Assembly: GCA_016783425.1 (NCBI GenBank)
Contig: JADHWP010000003.1
Span: forward strand, 1 to 41,320
From: Candidatus Shapirobacteria bacterium
Lineage (GTDB): Bacteria; Patescibacteriota; Microgenomatia; UBA12405; BS750m-G30
DNA: 41,320 bases
Direction: 5' to 3'
Shown: piece by piece, positions 1 to 7,821 of the stretch
How positions within the stretch are numbered: the first letter of the stretch is position 1
How the letters are laid out: every line of letters begins with the position of its first letter
Made by a program: the position numbers and the translations under genes
Notes under the pieces: generated by a model
Databases searched by the model: none
Told to the model about the DNA's origin: nothing
The model's input: the letters and a program-made list of their open reading frames with translations, nothing else

Positions 1-134
1 CTCGTAAAGGCAATTTTTACACCTTAATTTGCTCCTTCTTATTGTCCAAAACCTTTTTTTGCCGCACCGTTTACATTTTCGCCTAACCATAGCCATGATC
101 TTATCATTTCTAGTGGCTAATTTCGAACTTTACC

Positions 135-632
135 CTATCTTTTCAATAATCTAACTAAATGGCTAACGCCAATCATGGGTGCTTCTTGCGCCTCTTTAAT
201 TAATTCCATTTGTTCTGATTTCAATTTGGATTTTTCTGGATTTTCCAAAAAGCGACACAAAGAAGCAAAATCTTGTCTTATTTCTCTTGCCTTTCCTAAT
301 GGCCCCATTTCTTGATAAGCAGTTATCGATTGATTAACATGGAGAGCAAGAATTAGCTGGCCAGGCCTTACAACAAAAACTTTTGTGCCATTGTGAATTA
401 TGTCATAGTCTTCAGGAGCGTTATACCGAAGCAGTTTGACCCCAAAACAACCGAAAATAATACCTGTTTCTGAAACAGGCTGCTTGCCTTCTTCTCGGTC
501 AATACGAGAAAAACCCCCTTTAATTCGATGGGCCACTAAAGAAGGAGCTGATAAAAGAAACGTCCCATATGGATGGCCCTGCTCCTTTAACTTTCTAACT
601 ACAGGGACCTTAAGAGCGAGCCTTTCACACAC
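135..632 (-). CDS. Hypothetical protein, 165 aa
   Basis: I do not recognise a family. The frame begins at GTG (630-632); upstream it stays open for about 14 codons to a stop but contains no ATG, GTG or TTG, so this GTG is the only visible start. No signal peptide or membrane segment is seen. The product is a mixed soluble protein with a basic, leucine-rich C-terminus ending in VRLLKR. No Shine-Dalgarno site and no convincing -10 box lie before the start. It is isolated, about 240 bases from the NUDIX gene on the same strand. Codon use looks like that of the neighbours and the frame is long, so it is probably a real gene of unknown function. Confidence 0.6.
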   Translation of the reverse strand: MCERLALKVPVVRKLKEQGHPYGTFLLSAPSLVAHRIKGGFSRIDREEGKQPVSETGIIFGCFGVKLLRYNAPEDYDIIHNGTKVFVVRPGQLILALHVNQSITAYQEMGPLGKAREIRQDFASLCRFLENPEKSKLKSEQMELIKEAQEAPMIGVSHLVRLLKR

Positions 633-876
633 AGAAAGTGCCGGTTTTGCTATTTCTGTATCTATTGGTTTATTTTATCAAACCCCTGCTTTCTTCGCGA
701 ATAATAAATCCTGGGTTTGCCGAAGCACCATGAAAAAATCTCATTGACCAGGCCGGCCAAGCCCCAAACTGCCCCGCCCAAATTCCTGGGGTATGGGGAA
801 AGTGAAAACTCTCCGTCCTGCCTACTCTTTAACCAAAATGGTACTTGACAACCAGAATAACCCTGCTAAAATAGAC

Positions 877-1302
877 TTACTTGCCAAGTTTAGTTTTCAG
901 CTTCTGTAAAAACTTTGTGCTACCCTCCGGAAAACCATCTTCAGAAAGAACCTCTTCAAGTGTCAATTTAATTTTACCTTCACCTTCACTAATTTTGGCC
1001 TTCCCTAATCTTAAGGTTATTGGAGAAAGAAAAACGTGACAGGTTATAGTCCATCCTTTATACCTCCCTTCCTTTTCCCACTTGTAAGAATCTTTTAACC
1101 AATACTCAAGTTTTTCTGGAATATAGCCAATTTCCTCAAGGAGTTCTCTTTTAATTGCACTTTCCGGAGTTTCACCTTCTTCAATTCTCCCACCGAAAAA
1201 ACCATATTTTTCCCCCAACCTAGAATGTTCCCCTCTTTCTTGAACGAGGATGTTTAAATCATTGTCGTAAAAAACAGCAATAGCTACACTTCTAACCTTC
1301 AT
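877..1302 (-). CDS. NUDIX hydrolase
   Basis: This is a single-domain NUDIX hydrolase of 141 aa. The Nudix box fits GX5EX7REUXEEXGU at residues 38-60 (G38, E44, R52-E53, E56-E57, G59), the metal-binding loop-helix-loop that hydrolyses nucleoside diphosphates linked to another moiety. The N-terminal strand (VRSVAIAVFYDNDLNILVQE) is typical of MutT-like enzymes. Substrate cannot be told from sequence; nucleotide-pool sanitation or a nucleotide-sugar is possible. The ATG at 1302 is supported by an extended -10 box (TGG-TAGAAT) that ends six bases before it, implying a leaderless mRNA. No partner gene is adjacent on this strand. Confidence 0.88.
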   Translation of the reverse strand: MKVRSVAIAVFYDNDLNILVQERGEHSRLGEKYGFFGGRIEEGETPESAIKRELLEEIGYIPEKLEYWLKDSYKWEKEGRYKGWTITCHVFLSPITLRLGKAKISEGEGKIKLTLEEVLSEDGFPEGSTKFLQKLKTKLGK

Positions 1303-1308
1303 ACTTTT

Positions 1309-1317
1309 ATTCTACCA
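1309..1317 (-). promoter_or_regulatory. Extended -10 box of the NUDIX gene
   Basis: On the minus strand the sequence reads TGG-TAGAAT followed by six bases and the ATG at 1302. Transcription starting about 6-7 bases after the box would begin at the start codon, so the message should be leaderless. No clear -35 box is needed for an extended -10 promoter. Confidence 0.55.
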
Positions 1318-1362
1318 AATCTGGGTTCGGCAGGAAGCTTGCCTCTTAATTATCCTAATATC

Positions 1363-1391
1363 TTGACTAAGGCTTCCCGTTAGGCTAATCT
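1363..1391 (+). promoter_or_regulatory. Promoter of the Panacea antitoxin operon
   Basis: A -35 box TTGACT (1363-1368) and a -10 box TAATCT (1386-1391) are separated by exactly 17 bases. The ATG at 1402 lies ten bases after the -10 box, so the leader would be only a few bases long. Confidence 0.55.
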
Positions 1392-1401
1392 TTTACTAGA
1401 A

Positions 1402-1908
1402 ATGAGTAAAAATTCCCAGAAAAAACTCGAAAATACCATTCTTTATCTGTCTTCCAAGTCAAAGTTTAATTGCTATAAAAAATTAGCAAAATTACTTTAC
1501 TTTGTAGACTTCACTTATTACGAATACGCTTCCAAACCAATAACAGGCTTGAAATATCAGAAATACACACATGGCCCTATTCCTTTTGATTTCTACAAAA
1601 TTCTAAGCAATATGGAAAAAGAGGGACTTATAGAGATTAAAGAAAAGGCGTTCTCTTTAGGAAAAATCAAAAATGTTGTTTCTAAAAAAAAGCCTGATCT
1701 AAAAGTATTCTCTAAGGAAGAGCTCGAAATTTTGCGTTCCATAACTGAAAAATACAAAAACTCAATGGCGGGCGAATTAGAGAAGGACGCAAAGGATGAA
1801 GCTCCATACATTATGGTAGAAAGCAAAGAAGAAATACCCTATCACCTTGCCTTTTACAGAAATACTTTTGGAGAAATGGATTTAGAAAATGAAAATTCTC
1901 ACTCATAA
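1402..1908 (+). CDS. Panacea-domain (DUF4065/SocA-like) antitoxin
   Basis: This 168-aa protein resembles the Panacea / DUF4065 family, antitoxin domains that neutralise many unrelated toxins. The visible match is the N-terminal helical region: KLAKLLYFVDFTYYEYASKP, then the conserved TG..Y.K...GP.P-like stretch (ITGLKYQKYTHGPIPFDFYK, about residues 48-67), which is the family hallmark. A downstream frame starts inside its last codons (ATG at 1889; 20-base overlap) and encodes a RelE-like protein, as expected for an antitoxin-first module; that toxin frame carries an internal stop. Expression is probably from the TTGACT-17-TAATCT promoter just upstream. If the toxin is dead, this gene may be an orphan antitoxin. 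Confidence 0.8.
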   Translation: MSKNSQKKLENTILYLSSKSKFNCYKKLAKLLYFVDFTYYEYASKPITGLKYQKYTHGPIPFDFYKILSNMEKEGLIEIKEKAFSLGKIKNVVSKKKPDLKVFSKEELEILRSITEKYKNSMAGELEKDAKDEAPYIMVESKEEIPYHLAFYRNTFGEMDLENENSHS

Positions 1909-2257
1909 TGCAATCAAAAAAGATATTAAAAAATGTTGTAGAAAAAAATGGTATCTTGGCCTAGACAAAGAATATCCTCGAATAGTCAAACTCCTTGCGT
2001 TTAAAGGCGAACTCCCAGGAGAGTCGCCTTTTTACTATCTCCCGGAAGAGCTGTAGGGTAAAGTCTTCCATGCAAGGATTAACCTTCCCAACTCGGGCAA
2101 AGGAAAAGGGAAAGGTCCAAGAATAATATATTTTATCGAAAGAAATAAAGAAGAAATTAGAATATTGTATGTTGGCGGTCACAAAGATAGAGTTTATAAT
2201 ACTCCTAAAATCGTCAATGTGTTAGCCTCACGCTTTCTTTCTGATGATTTTACTTGA
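1889..2257 (+). pseudogene. RelE-like toxin gene interrupted by an in-frame TAG
   Basis: Reading from the ATG at 1889 gives 55 codons (MKILTHNAIKKDIKK...), a TAG at 2054-2056, then 66 more open codons in the same frame to a TGA at 2255-2257. The part after the stop (...PRIIYFIERNKEEIRILYV, then GGHKDRVYN) has the basic, beta-rich look of RelE/YafQ-type mRNA interferases, and the part before it looks like their N-terminal helices. The start overlaps the Panacea antitoxin by 20 bases, a normal toxin-antitoxin arrangement. Because TAG ends other intact genes in this window, it is unlikely to be recoded. I infer an inactivated toxin, or an assembly error at one base. Confidence 0.7.
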
Positions 2258-2269
2258 CATAGCTTGTCT

Positions 2270-4192
2270 CTAAGGTGAACGAGCGCACCAGGCGGCAAGA
2301 AGGATTAATAATATCAGTAAAAAATAGAGCTTGAGTAACCCTAAGACCGGAAAAAAGAATAAACTGGTTAAAACCGCTCCTAAAAAAGCTCCGATCAGAT
2401 CAGCCGGATAAACAAGGCTAATTTTCTTTTTGTTTTTAGCCAAATCACTGACTGTCATCCCAAAAACCAGCCCGCCATTAAAACCTAAAAACCAAGCCAG
2501 CCCCCACCAAAACCAAAGAGTTTTAACTAACACCAACCCCGCCATCACCAAAACGTAACCAACCAGGGGATAACCTATTTTTCGCAAATCCCAACCCTTT
2601 TTTTCCACCAACCCTACCCCAAAACTCATCCCTAAAAGAACTAAGCCGAAAATAAAGGCCAACTGGCTGTATAAAGAGCCAAAGTTAGCTTGAAAAAGAA
2701 AAACCAACAGGACCTGGAGACTCATTAAAATAAAACTGGAAATCCCAGCCAAAACCAGCCTTTTTTCTTTTTTCTTAAACCACCCGATTAAAATTCCCAT
2801 ACTGATTAAAAAAACAATTGGCAGCCAAAAACCCAAGTGATAAATTATTTTTGGCAGTCTAAAATTAAAAAGAGTCTGCCAAAAAAGGGTTTGATAAAAA
2901 AAGCTAACCGGCCTAAGATCACGGTTAATTTGGGTCGAAGTTTTTTGCCAGCGATCCAAAACCAATTGGCGATCTATTCTCTGCCGCTGATAATCAAAAA
3001 AATCAGCTGAAAAAGCGGGGTAAATCTTTTGTAAAAATCCGAATCTTTCTCTGTTAGCCACTAATTTTTCTTTGCCTCCCAAAAGTAAAAGTTGGTCTTC
3101 TAAAAAGAAAAGCTCATTATTCTTAAAAATTGAAGTAAAAGTTTGGTAAAGACTGCTGCCCAACCTAACCGCTTCTTCACTCTGATAATTGGTCGGCAAA
3201 CTAAAAACCAAAGCTAAAACACCATCTTTGGCCAAAGAATTATGAGCCACCTGCCAAAATTCCCGGGTGTAAAAGCGATTCAGGCTTAAACTGCTGGGGG
3301 CTGGTAAAGAAAGCAAAATTAAGCCCAGTGAGTCAATTTTACCGGCCAAATGTTTTCTTAAGTCCGCCCTAATCGACTTAACAACAGGAGGCAAAAACTC
3401 TTTTTGGGCGGCTAATAATAAAGGGTCTATCTCTATCCATTTAAAAGTTTTAATTTGAGGATAAAGAGCTAAAGCAGAAGCCAGTTCGGGCTGACCGACT
3501 ACTAAAACTTGGTTTAATTGACCAACAAACGGCCAAATCAAACCAGCCAAAAGCTGACTATCGGTTTTTGCCGGCAAAGAAAAAGTTAACTGGCCGGATA
3601 AATAAAAATTTATTTGTTCTTCTTTTTCGGTTCGAATAATTTGTTGATAGGGGGAATTGGACACTTCTTTTAACTCCGGATAGATTTTTCTCAAACTACT
3701 TTGATTTATCCTTTCCGGTAAAGGAAAGGAGGTTGAGGCAAGAAAAAAACTAAAAAACAATCCGCCGACAAAAAAACCTAAAGTCTCCCAAAAATAGGCC
3801 AAATTAAAACTTAAATTCTTAAATGATTTTAGGCCGGTGATAAACAACCAGCCTAAAATTGGGGCAAAAAAAACTAAGGAAAGTGCCAGCAGTAAACCCG
3901 CTTGGCCAAAAGAAAGCAACTGTCCGGGCATTACTATTTTGGCCGCCCAAAGCCGGATACCGATCACCAGTAGCGGCAAAAGCAAGCCCAAAGCAGTTAA
4001 AAGCAGCCATAATTTTCGGGTTGAAAACTTTTTGGCTTTCCTGCCCCCAAAACCGCCCAAAGCGGCCAATAATAGCCATAAGCCCAGGGCTAAGATATAA
4101 AAAACCTCGTTGCCGTAGGAAAGATTAACAATTTCCCGTAATAAAACAATCTGGCCTAAAATCGAAATTAACCCCAACCAGAAAAAAAACAT
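2270..4192 (-). CDS. Membrane-embedded spermidine-synthase-like protein
   Basis: This 640-aa protein has about six or seven N-terminal membrane segments (residues 1-155), a soluble domain of Rossmann methyltransferase / spermidine-synthase type (about 200-370; VLVVGQPELASALALYPQ, then KWIEIDPLLL where an acidic residue would bind the substrate nucleotide) and another membrane block (about 455-635). The architecture is that of fused MFS/spermidine-synthase proteins common in bacteria, whose substrates are mostly unknown. The glycine-rich SAM loop is weak (VGQPELA rather than GxGxG), so aminopropyl or methyl transfer is not certain. Its ATG lies four bases after the stop of the LytR_C gene, so the two are probably co-transcribed. 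Confidence 0.78.
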   Translation of the reverse strand: MFFFWLGLISILGQIVLLREIVNLSYGNEVFYILALGLWLLLAALGGFGGRKAKKFSTRKLWLLLTALGLLLPLLVIGIRLWAAKIVMPGQLLSFGQAGLLLALSLVFFAPILGWLFITGLKSFKNLSFNLAYFWETLGFFVGGLFFSFFLASTSFPLPERINQSSLRKIYPELKEVSNSPYQQIIRTEKEEQINFYLSGQLTFSLPAKTDSQLLAGLIWPFVGQLNQVLVVGQPELASALALYPQIKTFKWIEIDPLLLAAQKEFLPPVVKSIRADLRKHLAGKIDSLGLILLSLPAPSSLSLNRFYTREFWQVAHNSLAKDGVLALVFSLPTNYQSEEAVRLGSSLYQTFTSIFKNNELFFLEDQLLLLGGKEKLVANRERFGFLQKIYPAFSADFFDYQRQRIDRQLVLDRWQKTSTQINRDLRPVSFFYQTLFWQTLFNFRLPKIIYHLGFWLPIVFLISMGILIGWFKKKEKRLVLAGISSFILMSLQVLLVFLFQANFGSLYSQLAFIFGLVLLGMSFGVGLVEKKGWDLRKIGYPLVGYVLVMAGLVLVKTLWFWWGLAWFLGFNGGLVFGMTVSDLAKNKKKISLVYPADLIGAFLGAVLTSLFFFPVLGLLKLYFLLILLILLAAWCARSP

Positions 4193-4196
4193 TATT

Positions 4197-4682
4197 TTAC
4201 AAAGCTGGTCCTAAAGTTACTTGCGCATCAAACTCTGAAGCTTCTTCCAGGAAAGAAGCTTCGGTAGCAATTTCATAATTTTTTTCTAAATCTTCTTTAA
4301 GAAGCTCAAAATACTCTTCTTTACCCTCTTTTAGGGCAATTTCCGTTAATTCATAATCGTAAGAGTCAGCATTGGCGGTAGCCACTTCTTCATAACCCAA
4401 AGCTTCAAGCAGTTCTTTACCCTCCCCCGCCGCCCCGGGAACTCCAATCCCGTTTAAAACTTGCACTTTTAAATCTTTTCTTTCCAGGGCGGGAACCGTA
4501 GGAGCGAGGCTGGGAATGAGAGTAGGGGAAACTTCCAAAGCGCTTTCCCCTCCCAGGGGGGAGCCCAAATTAAGCTTACTTTTAGTATAGCGCCAACTAA
4601 TTAAAAAGCCCGCTCCCAAAAAAGCAATAATAACCAGAGCGGTAATTAGAGTTTTCCTTTTGTCTTTTTTATTTTCTTCCAT
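4197..4682 (-). CDS. LytR_C domain envelope protein
   Basis: The protein has a short basic N-terminus, one membrane anchor (TLITALVIIAFLGAGFLISW), a proline-rich linker and a C-terminal LytR_C domain (starting KVQVLNGIGVPGAAGEG), the small domain that follows LytR-CpsA-Psr catalytic domains or stands alone in wall-associated proteins. Here it stands alone, outside the membrane. I start it at ATG 4682 and not at the ATG at 4688, because a TGT-TAGAAT extended -10 box occupies 4689-4697 and would sit directly against the upstream ATG; the chosen ATG keeps the six-base spacing seen for other genes here. It is followed by the spermidine-synthase-like gene in an apparent operon. Confidence 0.75.
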   Translation of the reverse strand: MEENKKDKRKTLITALVIIAFLGAGFLISWRYTKSKLNLGSPLGGESALEVSPTLIPSLAPTVPALERKDLKVQVLNGIGVPGAAGEGKELLEALGYEEVATANADSYDYELTEIALKEGKEEYFELLKEDLEKNYEIATEASFLEEASEFDAQVTLGPAL

Positions 4683-4688
4683 AACCAT

Positions 4689-4697
4689 ATTCTAACA
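4689..4697 (-). promoter_or_regulatory. Extended -10 box of the LytR_C gene
   Basis: The minus strand reads TGT-TAGAAT, six bases, then ATG (4682). This box decides the start codon: the in-frame ATG at 4688 directly abuts it. Confidence 0.55.
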
Positions 4698-4716
4698 CAG
4701 AACCAAAAAACCTTCG

Positions 4717-5163
4717 CTATTTTTCTTCACCTAACACTTCCAAGATTTCTCCACATTTGACAATCATCGTTCCTAACTTAGATAACTCCTCTTGGCTCCC
4801 CTGATATCCAGATAAAGAGCCATCAGGCAATATTGTTTCCCCCCAACCCTTGGCTTGTCCATCCCCTGAACTAGTTACTTTTGTTTCGGCATCTGTGATC
4901 ATAATACCCTGAGCGTCAGGTCCCCGCTTGGCTCTTATAAAAGAGATCCTATATTTATTAACAACCTCAGGATACTCCTTGTTTGGAACATCAAGGCTAA
5001 ATTCTTGAGTTTGCTCTTTCTTGGAAGTCCAAGGAACATTAACAGTTTCAATATCAAAACCTCTCGGGGGATTTTGAAAAATTCCAACAAGTTGCCGCCG
5101 ATAATCAACAAGCTGATTCTTGGCAACTTCAATTGGTGACTGCTCGATTTCTTCTCCTGGCAT
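4717..5163 (-). CDS. Hypothetical protein, 148 aa
   Basis: I do not recognise this protein. It is acidic, with no signal peptide, membrane segment or known motif. The centre (EFSLDVPNKEYPEVVNKYRI, then SFIRAKRGPD) is beta-rich, and the C-terminus (LSKLGTMIVKCGEILEVLGE) is a probable amphipathic helix. The ATG at 5163 follows a TAGAAA sequence by five bases, similar to the leaderless spacing of other genes here. The gap of 34 bases to the LytR_C gene holds that gene's promoter, so it is likely a separate unit. Confidence 0.55.
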   Translation of the reverse strand: MPGEEIEQSPIEVAKNQLVDYRRQLVGIFQNPPRGFDIETVNVPWTSKKEQTQEFSLDVPNKEYPEVVNKYRISFIRAKRGPDAQGIMITDAETKVTSSGDGQAKGWGETILPDGSLSGYQGSQEELSKLGTMIVKCGEILEVLGEEK

Positions 5164-5236
5164 ATATTTTTCTAACCTGATAACTTACTCAACAATTTTA
5201 ACACAAACCAAAAAAGATTATTAAATTAATTTCAAA

Positions 5237-5371
5237 CTAATATCCGCGGGCCGGACAGCCCTGACAATTTCTTAGTACGGTTCCAAACCCCCGAGCACTC
5301 ACTGTTTCTATTGATTCAGGAGGGTTGTCTTTAAAATCAGTGCAACAACTACGACAAACTCCATCGGGCAT
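5237..5371 (-). CDS. Possible small cysteine-rich protein or gene remnant, 44 aa
   Basis: In the 5164-5514 spacer one minus-strand frame from ATG 5371 encodes 44 residues with five cysteines in zinc-ribbon-like pairs: MPDGVCRSCCTDF near the start and RNCQGCPARGY at the end. The frame is open 5' of this ATG back to a stop, adding another cysteine (KCQTW). A neighbouring frame just upstream also has a cysteine/histidine stretch (RFASCVHPDHSGDR), which suggests one longer protein split by a frameshift. No Shine-Dalgarno or -10 box is obvious. It may be a decayed gene; nothing else was seen in this spacer. Confidence 0.3.
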   Translation of the reverse strand: MPDGVCRSCCTDFKDNPPESIETVSARGFGTVLRNCQGCPARGY

Positions 5372-5514
5372 TGCCCAAGTTTGACATTTAGTTCGCTCTC
5401 GGGAATTAAACGGTCCCCAGAATGATCGGGATGAACACAGCTAGCAAATCTTTCTTTTTGAACCACTATTGATATTTTACCAATTTTACCCGTTAAACGG
5501 AATGATTTTGGGAT

Positions 5515-6084
5515 TTACCAATATCCACTTCCCACATATAACGTACTACTACCATTAAACACGCTCTCAAATAATTCTTGTGAATTGACTGGGGCAATCA
5601 TTCCACCATCGCTTTCCTTGAGTTCGCCATGAACATTGGTCCAGGAAAACATTCTTGGCAACAGGATAAATCCGCTTTTCTCGTGCAATTTAACAGACGC
5701 AGTATTTGATGGGTCAACTGATAAAAACGCTACTTCAACACCATTCTTTTTTAAGGATTCCATTGCATTTTTAGATACTTCAGAAGCAATTCCTTTTCTT
5801 TGATAACTGGGGTGAGTGCAAATTCCATAACCGCCCAGTTTTATCTTTTTCCCCTCAAAATCTTGTTTAGTTTCATGAACTCCCGCCCATCCAACTAATT
5901 CATTCTCTATATAAGCCAACACTTGAATCGAGACTGGATGGTAAAAATCTTCTTCTGCCTCTCTATCGTCAACCTCTGTAAACGCTAGCTTTTGCAGGCC
6001 CTTGACCGCCTCTTCTTGCTCTTTTGTCAACTTTTCAACAACGCTAACCTTTATTCTCCCAATTTTTTCTTTTAAATCATTCAT
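5515..6084 (-). CDS. GNAT-family N-acetyltransferase
   Basis: This 189-aa protein is a GCN5-related N-acetyltransferase that would move an acetyl group from acetyl-CoA to an amine. The core motif A is clear: GICTHPSYQRKGIASEVSKN at about residues 86-105, with the R-x-x-G-x-A pyrophosphate loop, followed by motif B (FLSVDPSNTASVKLHEKSGF). The layout resembles aminoglycoside 2'-N-acetyltransferase-like members, but the acceptor is unknown. The start ATG (6084) follows a TGG-TATACT extended -10 box by six bases, implying a leaderless message. It is divergent from the MEMO-AMMECR1 gene. Confidence 0.85.
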   Translation of the reverse strand: MNDLKEKIGRIKVSVVEKLTKEQEEAVKGLQKLAFTEVDDREAEEDFYHPVSIQVLAYIENELVGWAGVHETKQDFEGKKIKLGGYGICTHPSYQRKGIASEVSKNAMESLKKNGVEVAFLSVDPSNTASVKLHEKSGFILLPRMFSWTNVHGELKESDGGMIAPVNSQELFESVFNGSSTLYVGSGYW

Positions 6085-6090
6085 ACACGG

Positions 6091-6099
6091 AGTATACCA
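6091..6099 (-). promoter_or_regulatory. Extended -10 box of the GNAT gene
   Basis: The minus strand reads TGG-TATACT, six bases, then ATG (6084). The spacing implies a leaderless transcript. Confidence 0.55.
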
Positions 6100-6198
6100 A
6101 AAAAAATATGCGAAGATTCCTCAAGGCGGAACGGCAAAACCAACAGGAACACCTCCGAGGAATCAGGGCCTACCTCGCAGGAGTTCCCTCGCTTCACT

Positions 6199-6229
6199 TT
6201 GCCACCGCTCGAGAAAATCATTGTATAAT
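6199..6229 (+). promoter_or_regulatory. Promoter of the MEMO-AMMECR1 gene
   Basis: A perfect -10 box TATAAT (6224-6229) has a loose -35 TTGCCA (6199-6204) with a 19-base spacer. The GTG at 6239 lies nine bases after the -10, supporting that start codon and a nearly leaderless mRNA. Confidence 0.45.
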
Positions 6230-6238
6230 GTGTATATT

Positions 6239-7768
6239 GTGAAAAGAGGCGGGTGGTTAATAATCTTCTTTATTTTTCTAAGCTTAATTATTGTTTTTTT
6301 GCTATCATTAACCAGGGGTAACAAAACTAAAGAAATGGCAGTTAAAAACGTAAACGAACCAGTCAGGTCAGCAGCGGTGGCCGGCGGTTTTTACCCCGGC
6401 AACAAAGAAATTCTTAGCGATCAAATCCAGGAATATTTAGATCAGGCTGAAGTTTTAAAAACGCCCGGAGAGTTAAAAATTTTATTTGTTCCCCATGCCG
6501 GCCTAATCTACTCGGGCCCTGTTGCTGCGGCCGGCTTTAAGCAAATTCAGGGCAAAAACTATACTAAAATTATTCTTCTTGGCAGTAGCCATCATTATCA
6601 CTTTAATCACGCCGCTGTTTATCTAAATGGTCTCTGGCAAACCCCCTTGGGTGAAGTTAAGGTTGACAGCGTTTTAACTGGCAAAATTATAGATGATTCT
6701 CAAAATATTTTGGCTGATGAGCAAAAACATAATCCCGATCATGTCCTGGAAATAGAGTTAATTTTTTTACAAAAAGCTTTGGACAATTTCCAAATCGTCC
6801 CCATTTTAGTAAGCAACCCTTCCGATCAATTGATTGACTCACTAGCTAAAAAAATAGCCGATAATTTCGACAACCAGACTTTACTAGTAATTAGTACCGA
6901 CCTCTCCCACTACCCTCCTTATGAACAAGCTAAAGTAGCGGACCAACAAGTCATTAACAGTATTTTGTCCGGCGACCTTAAAACTTTTGAAGAAAAATTT
7001 AAAGAGGTTGAAAATAGCAATTACCCTAATCTTGAAACTCCGGCTTGCGGTAAACAGGCGATCCGCATTGCCCTGAAAGTTAGCGCACTTTTAGGCGTTG
7101 ATCATTATCAACAAATTGCTTACCAAAACTCCGGCGATCTCCCCCAGGGCGATAAAAGCCGAGTAGTAGGGTATGCCGCCATTGGCGGCTGGGATAAGAC
7201 AACTGAAGAAGCAACCGGCAAGCCCCTCAATCAAACTGCCCAAGTTGAGGCCCTGCAAATCGCCCGCCAAACTCTGGAGAGTTATTTAAAAAAAGAGGAG
7301 GTTCCTTTGCCTCAAACTGCAAGCCCCCAACTTCAAACTAAAGCTGGCGCTTTTGTCACCTTAAATAAAAACAAAAACTTGCGGGGTTGTATCGGCTCCT
7401 TTGAAGAAAATAAACCCCTTTATCAGGTAATCCCGCAAATGGCGATTGCCGCCGCCAGCAACGACCACCGATTTCCTCCGGTTACTTTAAAAGAACTAGG
7501 GGATATAAAAATCGAAATTTCCGTACTTACTCCAAAAAAGAAAATTGATGATTGGCAAAAAGTAAAACTAGGAGTTGACGGAGTGGTGATTGAAAAAGGA
7601 GGACAATCCGGCACTTTTTTACCCCAAGTAGCCATTGAGACTAACTGGGATTTAGAAGAATTTTTAAGCCAACTTTGCGCTCAAAAAGCAGGTTTACCCG
7701 GCAACTGCTACCAAGACCCCGAAACAAACATCTACACTTTCCAGGCTCAAGTTTTTGAGGAAAAGTAA
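6239..7768 (+). CDS. Membrane-anchored MEMO-AMMECR1 fusion protein
   Basis: The 509-aa product joins two domains of the AmmeMemoRadiSam set. Starting at GTG 6239 gives a short basic tip and a hydrophobic anchor (GWLIIFFIFLSLIIVFLLSL). The MEMO domain (about residues 45-320) shows its conserved histidines in HAGLIYSGP, GSSHHYHFNHA, HNPDHVLEIE and STDLSHYPPY. The AMMECR1 domain (about 335-505) has the hallmark LRGCIGSF. MEMO is related to extradiol dioxygenases; the biochemical role of both domains in bacteria is unsettled. The usual radical-SAM partner is not in this window. Longer frames to the left overlap the GNAT gene and lack domain support, so I prefer the GTG. The last codons lie in a 23-bp sequence repeated at 8470-8492. 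Confidence 0.85.
   Translation: MKRGGWLIIFFIFLSLIIVFLLSLTRGNKTKEMAVKNVNEPVRSAAVAGGFYPGNKEILSDQIQEYLDQAEVLKTPGELKILFVPHAGLIYSGPVAAAGFKQIQGKNYTKIILLGSSHHYHFNHAAVYLNGLWQTPLGEVKVDSVLTGKIIDDSQNILADEQKHNPDHVLEIELIFLQKALDNFQIVPILVSNPSDQLIDSLAKKIADNFDNQTLLVISTDLSHYPPYEQAKVADQQVINSILSGDLKTFEEKFKEVENSNYPNLETPACGKQAIRIALKVSALLGVDHYQQIAYQNSGDLPQGDKSRVVGYAAIGGWDKTTEEATGKPLNQTAQVEALQIARQTLESYLKKEEVPLPQTASPQLQTKAGAFVTLNKNKNLRGCIGSFEENKPLYQVIPQMAIAAASNDHRFPPVTLKELGDIKIEISVLTPKKKIDDWQKVKLGVDGVVIEKGGQSGTFLPQVAIETNWDLEEFLSQLCAQKAGLPGNCYQDPETNIYTFQAQVFEEK
7739..7761 (+). repeat. 23-bp direct repeat, left copy
   Basis: This copy forms the last codons of the MEMO-AMMECR1 gene and begins TTCCAGGCTCAAG. It is identical over 23 bases to 8470-8492; the bases on either side differ. 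The two copies bracket the AbrB-PIN pair, like the attachment or target-site duplication of an inserted element. Confidence 0.85.
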
Positions 7769-7772
7769 GCAT

Positions 7773-7812
7773 TACTTTACTACTTGACAAAAGTAAAGTA
7801 TTATTCTAAAAT
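7773..7812 (+). promoter_or_regulatory. Promoter and operator of the AbrB-PIN operon
   Basis: A consensus -35 TTGACA (7784-7789) and -10 TAAAAT (7807-7812) are 17 bases apart. An inverted repeat TACTTTAC (7773-7780) and GTAAAGTA (7793-7800) straddles the -35 box, the expected place for an autoregulatory AbrB-type antitoxin. The ATG at 7822 lies nine bases after the -10. Confidence 0.7.
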
Positions 7813-7821
7813 CAAGGCATA

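Noticed and set aside
1961-2182. Minus-strand frame of 73 codons
   Set aside because: It is the antisense of the RelE-like toxin frame, which has family features and the right overlap with its antitoxin.
1889-2257. Recoding of TAG (or TGA) as a sense codon in this organism
   Set aside because: TAG ends korB and the peptidase E-like gene, and TGA ends VirB4 and a PIN toxin, at the expected family lengths. The single TAG in the toxin is better explained by a nonsense mutation.
6002-6238. Longer N-terminus of the MEMO-AMMECR1 protein
   Set aside because: The extra 79 codons run antisense through the GNAT gene and its promoter and lack domain support; the GTG at 6239 gives a clean membrane anchor.
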